From: Desulfolucanica intricata
GTDB lineage: Bacteria; Bacillota; Desulfotomaculia; Desulfotomaculales; Desulfofarciminaceae
Reading direction: 5' to 3'
NCBI RefSeq assembly: GCF_001592105.1
Contig: NZ_BCWE01000008.1
Coordinates: 124,001 to 188,000, forward strand
DNA: 64,000 nucleotides
The notes below the pieces were generated by a model. It made no database searches and was not told the DNA's origin. It saw only the letters and a list, made by a program, of their open reading frames with translations. Numbering within the stretch: the stretch's first letter is position 1; each line of letters begins with the position of its first letter. Both the position numbers and the translations under genes were made by a program. This document shows positions 54,273 to 62,747 of this stretch, in pieces.

Positions 54273-56066
54273 TCATGAAGTGAATACCGCGTTAAACTTA
54301 CACTTATCTTTACAATTTCCGCACTTGATGCATTTCGTAAGATCTATTACATGGGGCTTTTTCTTTTCACCCGAAATTGCTTCGGCCGGACAGTTTTTGC
54401 TGCACAACCCGCAGCCTTTACATGCCTTGGGGTCTATATAATAGGCAACCAGGGCTTGACAGGTTCCTGCCGGACATCTTTTTTCTTTAATATGTGCTTC
54501 GTATTCATCCCGAAAATGTCTTAGAGTGCTTAAGACCGGGTTGGGAGCAGTTTGTCCCAGCCCGCACAGGGCGGAAGTCTTAATACATTGACTGAGTTCT
54601 TCCAATAATTCGATATCACCTACCTTCCCTTTGCCCTCAACAATTCGCTCTAAGATTTCCAGCATACGCTTTGTACCTATGCGGCAGGGAGCACATTTAC
54701 CGCAGGATTCCTCCTGAACAAACTCCAGGAAGAACTTGGCCAGATCTACCATGCAGGTATCTTCATCTACTATAATCATACCGCCGGAACCCATGATCGT
54801 ACCCAGTTTAACCAGGGAATCATAATCTACCGGGGTATCCAGATACTCTTCCGGTATACAGCCGCCAGAGGGACCTCCGGTTTGGACAGCCTTAAACCGT
54901 TTTCCGTTGGGAATGCCGCCGCCAATGTCAAAGATAATTTCTCTTAAAGGGGTGCCCATGGGTACTTCAATCAGACCGGTGTTATTAATTTTTCCGGCCA
55001 GAGCGAAGACCTTGGTGCCCTTACTGGTATTTGTTCCAATGTTGCTAAACCACTTAGGACCGTTTAAAATAATAGGGGGGATACTGGCCCAGGTTTCTAC
55101 GTTATTAATTACAGTGGGTTTACCCCACAGGCCTTCCTGGGCCGGAAAAGGTGGTTTAGGCCGGGGCTCACCGCGTTTTCCTTCGATAGAAGCCAAAAGC
55201 GCAGTCTCTTCACCACACACAAATGCTCCGGCTCCCACCCTTATTTCTATATCAAAGTTAAAGCATGTGCTGAAGATGTTTTTACCTAATAAACCGTATT
55301 CCAGTGCTTTATTAATGGCCTTTTCCAGACGTTCGACAGCGAGGGGATATTCCGCCCGAACGTAGATATAACCTTTTTCCGCTCCAATGGCGTATCCGCA
55401 GATGGCCATGGCCTCCAGCACGCTGTGCGGGTCACCTTCTAAGATGCTGCGATCCATAAAGGCACCGGGGTCACCCTCGTCTGCGTTACAGACTACATAT
55501 TTAGGGGCTGCGGCAGCACGGGCGGTAAATTCCCATTTCAGACCGGTAGGGAAACCGGCTCCGCCGCGACCCCTTAAACCGGAGGCCTTAATGAAATCAA
55601 TAGTTTCTTGGGGGGAGTGTTTGGATAAAACTTTCCCTAAAGCTTGGTAACCGTTCCGGGCAATATATTCTTCTATTGACTCGGGATTAATTATCCCTGT
55701 ATTACGCAGGGCAATTCTGGTTTGCCGCTTGAAAAAGTCCAACTGGTCAAAGGTCACAGCCTGATCGGAATTTTCGCCAGCCTGATGTAGAAGACGTCGA
55801 ACCACTTTACCCTTGAGCAGGTGCTCAGTGACTATCTCTGCGGTATCTTCGGGTTTTAGTTTACGGTAAAAAACTCCGTCCGGAAAAATCATAACTACCG
55901 GGCCAAGATCACAGGGTCCCATACAACCGGTTTCCACCACTTTTACTTCGTTGCTAAGGCCATTAATGTTTATATTTTCTATTAACGCATTTTGAACTGA
56001 CTTGCATTCTGAGGAGATACAGCCAGCTCCGGCACAGACAAGCACATGTGACCTGTACATATTCAT
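54273..56066 (-). CDS. hndC: NuoF-like NAD(P)/FMN subunit of the hydrogenase
   Basis: A 597-residue protein. It has a thioredoxin-like [2Fe-2S] N-terminus (VETGCMGPCDLG) and the NuoF core with FMN/NAD loops (LRGRGGAGFPTGLKWEF, NADEGDPGAFMDR). A [4Fe-4S] motif SCGKCAPCRIGTKRM and a C-terminal pair of ferredoxin motifs (CKGCGLCSKNCP, CIKCGNCKDKC) follow. It passes electrons between NAD(P)H and the catalytic subunit, and is the usual bifurcation-site flavoprotein. ATG 56066 follows AGGAGG. Confidence 0.95.
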   Translation of the reverse strand: MNMYRSHVLVCAGAGCISSECKSVQNALIENININGLSNEVKVVETGCMGPCDLGPVVMIFPDGVFYRKLKPEDTAEIVTEHLLKGKVVRRLLHQAGENSDQAVTFDQLDFFKRQTRIALRNTGIINPESIEEYIARNGYQALGKVLSKHSPQETIDFIKASGLRGRGGAGFPTGLKWEFTARAAAAPKYVVCNADEGDPGAFMDRSILEGDPHSVLEAMAICGYAIGAEKGYIYVRAEYPLAVERLEKAINKALEYGLLGKNIFSTCFNFDIEIRVGAGAFVCGEETALLASIEGKRGEPRPKPPFPAQEGLWGKPTVINNVETWASIPPIILNGPKWFSNIGTNTSKGTKVFALAGKINNTGLIEVPMGTPLREIIFDIGGGIPNGKRFKAVQTGGPSGGCIPEEYLDTPVDYDSLVKLGTIMGSGGMIIVDEDTCMVDLAKFFLEFVQEESCGKCAPCRIGTKRMLEILERIVEGKGKVGDIELLEELSQCIKTSALCGLGQTAPNPVLSTLRHFRDEYEAHIKEKRCPAGTCQALVAYYIDPKACKGCGLCSKNCPAEAISGEKKKPHVIDLTKCIKCGNCKDKCKFNAVFTS

Positions 56067-56081
56067 ACTGCGAACCTCCTA

Positions 56082-56438
56082 CTAATCAAGAATAGTCCAT
56101 TCTTTGACAACTTTACCTTCCATGAGGTGCCGGCGGACGATTTCCCGGGCTTTTTTCCGGTCTACTTTGATGTATGTAACTTTATCCGCCCCCTTTTTGA
56201 TTTCCACCAGTGGTTCGTGCTGGCAGGAGCCGGTGCAGCCGGTTTGGGTTAGGGTTATGTCTTTTAAGTTTTGTTTGCTTATTTCCTCTATTAAGACCTT
56301 CATGGTCTCCCGGGCTCCGGCAGCAATTCCACAGGTACCCATACTTACATTAACGGTTATGTTGTTATTTTTTTCTCGGATTTTCATGTCGGCCTGAAGT
56401 TTTTCCCGTAAACTGTCCAGTTCTTCCAACGTTTTCAA
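56082..56438 (-). CDS. hndB: HndB-type thioredoxin-like [2Fe-2S] protein
   Basis: A 118-residue protein with the [2Fe-2S] cysteines in VSMGTCGIAAGA and TQTGCTGSCQHEPLVE. It matches HndB, the small subunit of NADP-reducing hydrogenases. ATG 56438 follows GAGAGGAGG and lies inside the end of the HATPase gene, which runs 74 bases into it in another frame. Confidence 0.92.
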   Translation of the reverse strand: MKTLEELDSLREKLQADMKIREKNNNITVNVSMGTCGIAAGARETMKVLIEEISKQNLKDITLTQTGCTGSCQHEPLVEIKKGADKVTYIKVDRKKAREIVRRHLMEGKVVKEWTILD

Positions 56439-56988
56439 TTGTTTTTCCTCCTCTCAAGTTATTTAATTCATTATTTAAATAGTTTTGTAACCAAGTTAAT
56501 ACCACCGGGTTTTTGAGGGGTACTTCTCCCAGTTGGGAGCGAAGTTCCTTGGTGTCAAAGATAAAAGTATCCTGTTTATACTTGTGCCGATAAAGCAGGT
56601 CAACGTAATTTTCGGCTGTTAGCAAAACACTCAGGGTGCCGGGCAGGTCTCCCAGTGGGGCCCGGTCCAGGTGATGATAAGGAAAGCAGGCAGTTACCTC
56701 CGTACCTTTTTCGGGTAGGGGTTTAATTTTTAAGGTGCCGCCACAGGTTTTTATAGCATGCAGCAGTAGGGGAATCCCCAGTCCGACTTTTTTACATTGT
56801 TTGGTGGTAAAAAAAGGATCCATAAGCCTGGGAATATCTTTTTCGTCAATCCCCCGACCGTTATCCCTGACTTGAAATTCCAGCAGGTTTTCTTCAGGAT
56901 TTTCAGTAATGGTAATCTCCAGGCCGGTGGCTCCGGCTTCTAAAGAATTGCGGGCTAAATCAAGGATGTGACAGGATAGCTCTTCCAT
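56365..56988 (-). CDS. HATPase-domain protein in the hydrogenase operon
   Basis: A 207-residue protein. Residues 1-105 form a GHKL/HATPase fold with N-box LARNSLEAGA, VRDNGRGID, and GLGIPLLLHAI plus GTEVTACFP. There is no dimerisation His or sensor domain, so it resembles a stand-alone anti-sigma-type kinase or ATP switch. The last 25 residues are encoded within hndB in another frame and are basic. It lies between hndA and hndB, a place where similar ATPases occur in other clostridial hydrogenase operons; the role is unproven. Confidence 0.8.
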   Translation of the reverse strand: MEELSCHILDLARNSLEAGATGLEITITENPEENLLEFQVRDNGRGIDEKDIPRLMDPFFTTKQCKKVGLGIPLLLHAIKTCGGTLKIKPLPEKGTEVTACFPYHHLDRAPLGDLPGTLSVLLTAENYVDLLYRHKYKQDTFIFDTKELRSQLGEVPLKNPVVLTWLQNYLNNELNNLRGGKTIENVGRTGQFTGKTSGRHENPRKK

Positions 56989-56989
56989 C

Positions 56990-57493
56990 TTATTGCTGTT
57001 CCTTCGAGTATTTAGACAGAATTGAAGGGATTTTTCCCGGGTGAACCTGGGCGTGTACGTCTTCGTCTACTGTTACCACAGGTCCGAGACCGCAGGCGCC
57101 TACACAGCGTACCATGCCCAGGGAAAATTGACCGTCTTGGGTAGTGCCACCTGGTTTTACATCCAGTTGTTCCTGAATATTTTCTAAAAGCTGTTTTGCC
57201 CCTTTTACATAGCAGGCCGTTCCGGCACAGACGTTAATTTTGTGTTTACCTTTGGGGTGAACGTTAAAAAAGGAATAAAATGAGACTACGCCGTAAACAT
57301 TAGCCAGGGGTATATTAAGTCCTTCAGCTACCCGAATTTGCACCTCCCGGGGGAGATAACCCACCAATTCTTGAGCCCGGTGTAGTACTTGAATCAGATT
57401 TCCGGGCTGGTCAAGTGAAGACTCAATGATTTTATCTATTTGACTTAGAAGCTCTTCACTGATCTGGGAATGGCATTGACAATTTTTTGCCAT
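56990..57493 (-). CDS. hndA: NuoE-like [2Fe-2S] subunit of the hydrogenase
   Basis: A 167-residue protein with the helical N-terminus of NuoE (LIQVLHRAQELVGYLPREVQ, VYGVVSFYSFF) and the four cluster cysteines in CAGTACYVKG and RCVGACGLGPV. It passes electrons alongside HndC. ATG 57493 follows AAGGAGGTT. Confidence 0.95.
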   Translation of the reverse strand: MAKNCQCHSQISEELLSQIDKIIESSLDQPGNLIQVLHRAQELVGYLPREVQIRVAEGLNIPLANVYGVVSFYSFFNVHPKGKHKINVCAGTACYVKGAKQLLENIQEQLDVKPGGTTQDGQFSLGMVRCVGACGLGPVVTVDEDVHAQVHPGKIPSILSKYSKEQQ

Positions 57494-57548
57494 TATGCTA
57501 ACCTCCTTATGTTTTATATATTAAAGGTAGGGTAAATACCTTTATTGT

Positions 57549-57902
57549 CTAATTAATTAGTTTTTGTTGAGCAAGAATTTGATAGAGCCGGCCCGCAGCA
57601 ACAAAATTGTTAAGTGGTGTGGTGAAGAGGGGAATCCCTTCTTTTACTGCAGCTTTCAATGTATCCGGATCCGGTTTTTTGCTGCCGGTAATAATCACTC
57701 CGCATAAGTTTACCAGTGAGGCTACGGCAATTATATTGCAGTGTCGATGAATGGTAATCCATAGATTCCCTGGGGCAGTGTTTGCCAGGACATCACTGAG
57801 CAAATCTCCGCAATAAGCCCCCTTAATTTCCTGCTTTAGGCCTGTCGGGTCGGTAAGTAAAGTTAAATCGAGATTTCTGATAATTTCTTCCCAAAGATTC
57901 AA
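57549..57902 (-). CDS. DRTGG-domain regulatory protein
   Basis: A 117-residue single-domain protein (AYCGDLLSDVLANTAPGNLW...NIIAVASLVNLCGVIITGSKKPDPD...GIPLFTTP), matching the DRTGG domain found next to CBS or HPr-kinase-like modules. It is thought to bind a nucleotide or small ligand, but no role is proven. TTG 57902 overlaps the preceding stop as TTGA. One of two DRTGG proteins flanking the HydS-like hydrogenase. Confidence 0.82.
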   Translation of the reverse strand: MNLWEEIIRNLDLTLLTDPTGLKQEIKGAYCGDLLSDVLANTAPGNLWITIHRHCNIIAVASLVNLCGVIITGSKKPDPDTLKAAVKEGIPLFTTPLNNFVAAGRLYQILAQQKLIN

Positions 57903-59233
57903 CGGGTATCACCTTCCTTAATTTCTACTTCCCGTGCCCGCCCCATAGCCGGGGGCTGTTTAAGGGACAGATTAACCATTTCCTGCGCTAAAAGCTGCAG
58001 CCTTTCTCGGAGTTTAAATATACAGAATGCGGTTTCAGCGTGGCCCCGGACAATATCTTCTGCCAAGGCGCGACAGCTGGGGGAGCCGCAGGAGCCGCAA
58101 TCAAGACCCGGTAAATCTTCAGTAATACGCTCCACCTCTTCCAACATGCTGATAGCTTGATCAATATCTTCGGAAAGCTTTAAGGTAGGGCGAGGTAATA
58201 TTGGTTTTGTTAAACGGAAATAATCAGGATCTTTGGGTAATTGCAGCGGCTTAGTTTTTTGGGAACTTAGTTTTTTAACCAGTTTCTCCATACGAACCCG
58301 GGCTACAAAGAGATTTTGGGGCACCAGCGGCCCACCAATACAGCCTCCGGTACAAGCCTGGGCTTCCAGATAATCTATATCGTTTAAGCGCCCCCGCTCA
58401 ATTTCCTCAAGAACATTAATAACACTATGAATGCCATCAACTGCCAGGTGAGAGTTACACCAGATCGCGTGGTTTTCACCCCCGGCCTTGCCCCAGCCTA
58501 CACCGCAGGCACCGGATAAACTTTCCACCGGCCTGGTATCCGGGGAATTCAAGCGGTGAAGCAGCTCACCGTAAATGGTTGACATGGAAATAGCCCCGTT
58601 TACGTAAGACTTTTCCCCAAAGGGTTGTTTAATAGCGGTTACCTTGGCGGGACAGGGAGTGATAAAGAAAACTCCTATTTCTTCATCTTTTAAACCGTAC
58701 TGTTGGATTGCTTTTTCCCTGGCCAGGCGGGCCGAGATTTCCATAGGAGTTTCAATGGATACAATATGTTTTAAAAGGCCGGGAAAACGAACTTGCATTA
58801 ATCTCACCACTGCAGGGCAGGCCGAAGAGATTAACGGCTTGGGATGATCTTGTTGAAGGTAATTGTTTAAAGCCATAGAAACTGCCTCAGCTCCCACGGC
58901 CACCTCATATATATCATTAAAACCCAGAGTCAGGAGTGCGCCCAGTATTTCCTCCGGATTAGTCTTAGGTTCAAATTGTGCATATAGCGAGGGGGCGGGT
59001 AAGGCAATGGTATATTTATAGTTCTTTAGACGTTCCAGACTGTCGGTTATTGCCAGCTTTGCCTGGTTGGGGCAAATCCGAATGCACTCACCGCAGTCAA
59101 TGCAGCGTTCTTCAATAATCAAAGCCCGGCCATCTCTAACCCGGATGGCTTCGGTAGGGCATCTTTTGATGCAGTTGGTACAGCCTTTACACTTGTTTTC
59201 ATCCAATTTTACTGAATGAAAGTATTGTTGCAT
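57899..59233 (-). CDS. Group-D-like sensory [FeFe] hydrogenase
   Basis: A 444-residue protein. Two N-terminal [4Fe-4S] motifs (CKGCTNCIKRCP, CIDCGECIRICP) and an H-cluster-type domain with altered signatures (SSACPAVVR, ITPCPAKV, QACTGGCIGGP) are followed by a C-terminal four-cysteine Fe-S motif (LDCGSCGSPSCRALAEDI) and a helical end. It lacks PAS or kinase domains. Altered second-sphere motifs are typical of putative H2-sensing hydrogenases, so sensing rather than bulk catalysis is inferred. It is flanked by a SpoIIAB-like ATPase and DRTGG proteins. ATG 59233 overlaps the previous stop as TAATG. Confidence 0.85.
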   Translation of the reverse strand: MQQYFHSVKLDENKCKGCTNCIKRCPTEAIRVRDGRALIIEERCIDCGECIRICPNQAKLAITDSLERLKNYKYTIALPAPSLYAQFEPKTNPEEILGALLTLGFNDIYEVAVGAEAVSMALNNYLQQDHPKPLISSACPAVVRLMQVRFPGLLKHIVSIETPMEISARLAREKAIQQYGLKDEEIGVFFITPCPAKVTAIKQPFGEKSYVNGAISMSTIYGELLHRLNSPDTRPVESLSGACGVGWGKAGGENHAIWCNSHLAVDGIHSVINVLEEIERGRLNDIDYLEAQACTGGCIGGPLVPQNLFVARVRMEKLVKKLSSQKTKPLQLPKDPDYFRLTKPILPRPTLKLSEDIDQAISMLEEVERITEDLPGLDCGSCGSPSCRALAEDIVRGHAETAFCIFKLRERLQLLAQEMVNLSLKQPPAMGRAREVEIKEGDTR

Positions 59234-59661
59234 TATTTCTCACCACTTGTTCGGTTATAAATTGTGGCCAGAAGCTGTGTACCTTGATTAACTTCCGAGG
59301 TTATTTCCAATTTATCTGAACAACGTTCAATGTTAGGTAACCCCATACCCGCCCCAAAACCCATCTCTCTAATGTTAGGAGGTGCGGTGGAGTAGCCTTC
59401 CTTCATAGCCAGATTGATATCCGGTATACCGGGTCCTTTGTCTTCGGCTTTTATTTCTACACGGTCTGAATTAACCTCAGCAGTGAGCTTGCCGTGGTAG
59501 GCGTGTATAACTATATTGAGTTCAGCTTCATAGGCCACGATTAAAGCCTTTCTAACTGTTTCCACTTCCATTCCTACAAGCTGAAGGGCCTTTTTTATTT
59601 TAGCAGCTGCCTCTCCGGCCCGGGTAAAGTTCATACCTTCAATATTAAATTCAAATTGCAA
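59233..59661 (-). CDS. SpoIIAB/RsbW-like anti-sigma ATPase
   Basis: A 142-residue GHKL ATPase: N-box YEAELNIVIHAYHG, EDKGPGIPD, and GFGAGMGLPNIERCSD with GTQLLATIYN. Compact and without a sensor domain, as SpoIIAB and RsbW. ATG 59661 follows AAGGAGTG. Being co-translated with the sensory hydrogenase, it could turn a redox or H2 signal into a protein-binding or kinase switch. No partner sigma factor or STAS gene is present in the window. Confidence 0.88.
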   Translation of the reverse strand: MQFEFNIEGMNFTRAGEAAAKIKKALQLVGMEVETVRKALIVAYEAELNIVIHAYHGKLTAEVNSDRVEIKAEDKGPGIPDINLAMKEGYSTAPPNIREMGFGAGMGLPNIERCSDKLEITSEVNQGTQLLATIYNRTSGEK

Positions 59662-59689
59662 TTGAAAAATTCACTCCTTAGGCTTTCGG

Positions 59690-60031
59690 TTAGAAACTAC
59701 GCAGGCCATGTTGATAAAGAATACCGCAGCTCTCAAAGAGATATCGTTTGGTGACCAGCAATGGAATTCCCATTCTTTTAGAAGTATTAATTATTTCATT
59801 GTCCGGTTTTTTTCCCCGTACAAAGACAATTGCTTTAGCTTCGATCATTTCAGCCACGCGAATAATCTGAATGTTGGTCAGTCCGGTTAAAAGTAGACAA
59901 TCAGGCCTGGAAAAACATAGAGAGTCACTGATTAAATCACAGCCAAAGCCTGAACTTACATCAATTTCTAAAAGTTCTTTCCCGCTGACTACTTCCGCCT
60001 CTAATAATTTCTTTACCTCGTACAGTTTAAT
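59690..60031 (-). CDS. DRTGG-domain protein with probable ATT start
   Basis: A 113-residue frame that begins KLYEVKKLLEAEVVSGKELL, continues through GFGCDLISDS, CLLLTGLTNIQIIRVAEM and FVRGKKPDNEIINTSK, and ends GILYQHGLRSF. It is homologous in layout to the DRTGG protein at 57549. No ATG, GTG or TTG exists in the first 60 codons; an in-frame stop sits two codons before the proposed ATT at 60031. GGGGTGAG lies just upstream. It is the first gene of the nine-gene operon, 28 bases before the SpoIIAB-like gene. Confidence 0.8.
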   Translation of the reverse strand: MKLYEVKKLLEAEVVSGKELLEIDVSSGFGCDLISDSLCFSRPDCLLLTGLTNIQIIRVAEMIEAKAIVFVRGKKPDNEIINTSKRMGIPLLVTKRYLFESCGILYQHGLRSF

Positions 60032-60452
60032 AATAGCTCACCCCATAAAAATAATTTATAATTAATAAAGTATAAAAAATAAGGTTATTTTATTATTATT
60101 GATAAAATATTTTTATTTAAATAATAATTCTTTTTATTTGAAAAATCAATCGTTTTAATTAATTAAAATGCTATTGATTTTATAAAAAAAACATAATATC
60201 CTTGATTATAAAGAAAACTAATTGATAACTATAAATATATGTTATTGTAAACTAACTTTGTTAATAAATTCTTTTATAGCTCGTGGAAAATTATATTTTT
60301 TAGAATTATTTTGATAACTGGGTTGGTCTATATTGAACATACGTATAATATTATTTGCATGAAATCTGTAAATTATAGAAAAAACTAATCTTTTAAATAT
60401 AAACGCATATTTTTTTATATGGTTTTACAATGCTTAGAAAGGTGGTGTATGC
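60032..60452. promoter_or_regulatory. Very AT-rich divergent promoter region
   Basis: No gene was seen. It must hold the promoters of the minus-strand hydrogenase operon and of hydF. At 60173-60199 lies ATTGATTTTAT-N9-ATAATAT, also present before tatA at 46559. Confidence 0.5.
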
Positions 60453-61682
60453 TTGAACAATTTAAATAGTACTCCGCGCGGCAGCCGTCTGCATATTGCC
60501 CTTTTCGGACGACGTAATGTTGGTAAATCCAGTTTGATTAACGCTCTAACCAACCAGGAACTGGCTATTGTCTCGGAAACCCCGGGAACAACTACTGATC
60601 CTGTTTTAAAGTCCATGGAAATATTACCCATTGGCCCCGTAGTTTTAATAGATACGGCCGGTATAGACGATACCGGAGAATTAGGTTATTTACGGGTTAA
60701 AAAATCTCTTGATATGCTAAATAAGAGTGATTTAGTCTTACTGGTAATTGACCTTTTAGAAGGGGTCGGAGATTATGAATTCAGTTTGGTTAAGCAGTGC
60801 CAAAATAAAAATATACCTGTTATAGGGGTTGTCAGTAAAGCTGATTTAGGAATAACAGCCGAAATTAAAAAATGGGAAGCGATGCTTAAAATTCGCCTGG
60901 TTTTGGTAAGTTCAAAAACCCGCCAGGGCTTAGAGAGCTTAAAACGTGAAATAATCAATGCCGCCCCTTCGGATTGGATTGAGCCGGCTATTGTAGGTGA
61001 CTTAATTTCCCCGGGTGATAATGTAGTTCTGGTGGTGCCCATTGACAAAGCCGCACCCAAAGGTAGATTGATTTTACCCCAGGTGCAGACCATCCGGGAT
61101 GTTTTGGACCACGGGGCCATAGCTTCTGTGACCAGAGATGAGGAACTGGAGCAGGTTTTAAAGGGATTATCCCATTCTCCCCGCTTGGTGGTTACAGATT
61201 CCCAGGTTTTTAAAAGGGTAGCTGAGGTTACTCCTGATACTGTTATGTTAACGTCTTTTTCTATTCTCTTTGCCAGGTATAAAGGTGACCTGGTATCTCT
61301 GGTGGAAGGAGCGCGGGCAATTGAAAAATTAAAGCCCGGCAGCCGGGTCTTAATTGCTGAGGCATGCACCCACCACAGGCAGGAAGATGATATTGGTACG
61401 GTTAAAATTCCTCGCCTGCTTCAGAAAACCGTTGGAGGGGAACTGAATTTTGAGTGGTCTAGCGGAGTAAAATTACCGGAAGACCTGGCCCGGTTTAAGC
61501 TGATTATACATTGTGGGGCCTGTATGATTAACAAGAAGGAGATGCTGCATCGTATTTTAACTGCCCGGCAGGCGGGAGTACCCATAGTAAATTATGGCGT
61601 GGCTATTGCTTACATGCTGGGAATATTGAAGAGGGCACTGGTTCCTTTTCCGAAAGCCCTTATGGCACTGGAAGGAAAATAA
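60453..61682 (+). CDS. hydF: [FeFe]-hydrogenase maturation GTPase HydF
   Basis: A 409-residue scaffold protein. The GTPase domain has GRRNVGKSS, a switch-II-type DTAGIDD and VSKADL. The C-terminal Fe-S domain has ACTHHRQ and IHCGACM, giving the CxH...HCxxC cluster motif. It carries the di-iron precursor and loads the hydrogenase. TTG 60453 follows AAAGGTGG. It overlaps hydE by one base. Confidence 0.95.
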   Translation: MNNLNSTPRGSRLHIALFGRRNVGKSSLINALTNQELAIVSETPGTTTDPVLKSMEILPIGPVVLIDTAGIDDTGELGYLRVKKSLDMLNKSDLVLLVIDLLEGVGDYEFSLVKQCQNKNIPVIGVVSKADLGITAEIKKWEAMLKIRLVLVSSKTRQGLESLKREIINAAPSDWIEPAIVGDLISPGDNVVLVVPIDKAAPKGRLILPQVQTIRDVLDHGAIASVTRDEELEQVLKGLSHSPRLVVTDSQVFKRVAEVTPDTVMLTSFSILFARYKGDLVSLVEGARAIEKLKPGSRVLIAEACTHHRQEDDIGTVKIPRLLQKTVGGELNFEWSSGVKLPEDLARFKLIIHCGACMINKKEMLHRILTARQAGVPIVNYGVAIAYMLGILKRALVPFPKALMALEGK

Positions 61683-62728
61683 TGATGGACAAAAGGTTTA
61701 TTAAAGCTTTAGAAAAGGCCCGCCGGGGACGGTTATTACAATATGATGATATTCTGGTTTTACTGTCAGCCGGACCGCAGGAACAAGTAGAGCTTTTTAC
61801 GCTGGCTGACCGGGTTCGACGGCGTTATATGGGTGACGAAGTGCATATAAGGGGAATTATAGAGTTCTCCAACTATTGTGTCCGGCAGTGCTGTTATTGT
61901 GGTCTTCGGGCTGCCAATACCGGGGTTAAAAGATATCGCTTAAGTGAGGAGGTTATTGTCCATACCGCTCAAAAAGCCTACCGATTGGGTTATAGGACAG
62001 TTGTTTTGCAGTCCGGAGAAGATCCCTATTATTCTATAGAACGGTTGGCCCGAATTATCCGGCGTATTAAGATGGAAACAGGTTTAGCGGTAACTATGTC
62101 GGTAGGTGAGCGTTCCTTTGCGGATTATCAAAGGATGAGAGAAGCAGGGGCGGACCGTTACCTGTTGAAACAGGAAACTTCCGACCCGGTACTTTTTGCA
62201 AAGCTAAGACCTCAAACTATCCTTGAAGACCGGGTCCGGTGTTTAAAATGGCTAAAGGAACTGGGGTTTCAGATAGGGTCAGGGAATATGGTCGGTCTTC
62301 CCGGTCAAACAATGGAAACCTTAGTCCGGGATCTTGTATTAATGCGCGAGTTGGATGTGGATATGGCAGGTATTGGGCCGTTTATTCCTCACCCGAAAAC
62401 TCCCCTGGCCGGGAATCCCGGCGGAACACTGGTAATGACACTTAAAGTGTTAGCGGTTGCAAGGTTGATTATGCCGGACGTGAATTTTCCGGCGACTACA
62501 GCTCTGGAAACCATTCACTCCGGTGGAAGAAAGCTGGCTCTACAATGCGGGGCAAATGTAATTATGCCTAATATTACACCTGTGGCCTGCCGGGCACATT
62601 ATAGTATTTATCCCAATAAGGCAGGGACAAAGGAAGAACCGGAAGAATGTCTTTGCTCTATTAATAAACTGGTTGGTGAATTGGGCAGAAAAGTTAGCAC
62701 AGGATTGGGAGACAGAATTAAAATTTGA
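61682..62728 (+). CDS. hydE: [FeFe]-hydrogenase maturase HydE (radical SAM)
   Basis: A 348-residue radical SAM enzyme with CVRQCCYCG (CX3CX2C), VLQSGEDPYYS, SVGERS and GSGNMVGLPGQT. It helps build the dithiomethylamine bridge and di-iron unit of the H-cluster. ATG 61682 shares its A with the hydF stop. Confidence 0.95.
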   Translation: MMDKRFIKALEKARRGRLLQYDDILVLLSAGPQEQVELFTLADRVRRRYMGDEVHIRGIIEFSNYCVRQCCYCGLRAANTGVKRYRLSEEVIVHTAQKAYRLGYRTVVLQSGEDPYYSIERLARIIRRIKMETGLAVTMSVGERSFADYQRMREAGADRYLLKQETSDPVLFAKLRPQTILEDRVRCLKWLKELGFQIGSGNMVGLPGQTMETLVRDLVLMRELDVDMAGIGPFIPHPKTPLAGNPGGTLVMTLKVLAVARLIMPDVNFPATTALETIHSGGRKLALQCGANVIMPNITPVACRAHYSIYPNKAGTKEEPEECLCSINKLVGELGRKVSTGLGDRIKI

Positions 62729-62747
62729 TATGGAAGGGGCTAATAAA

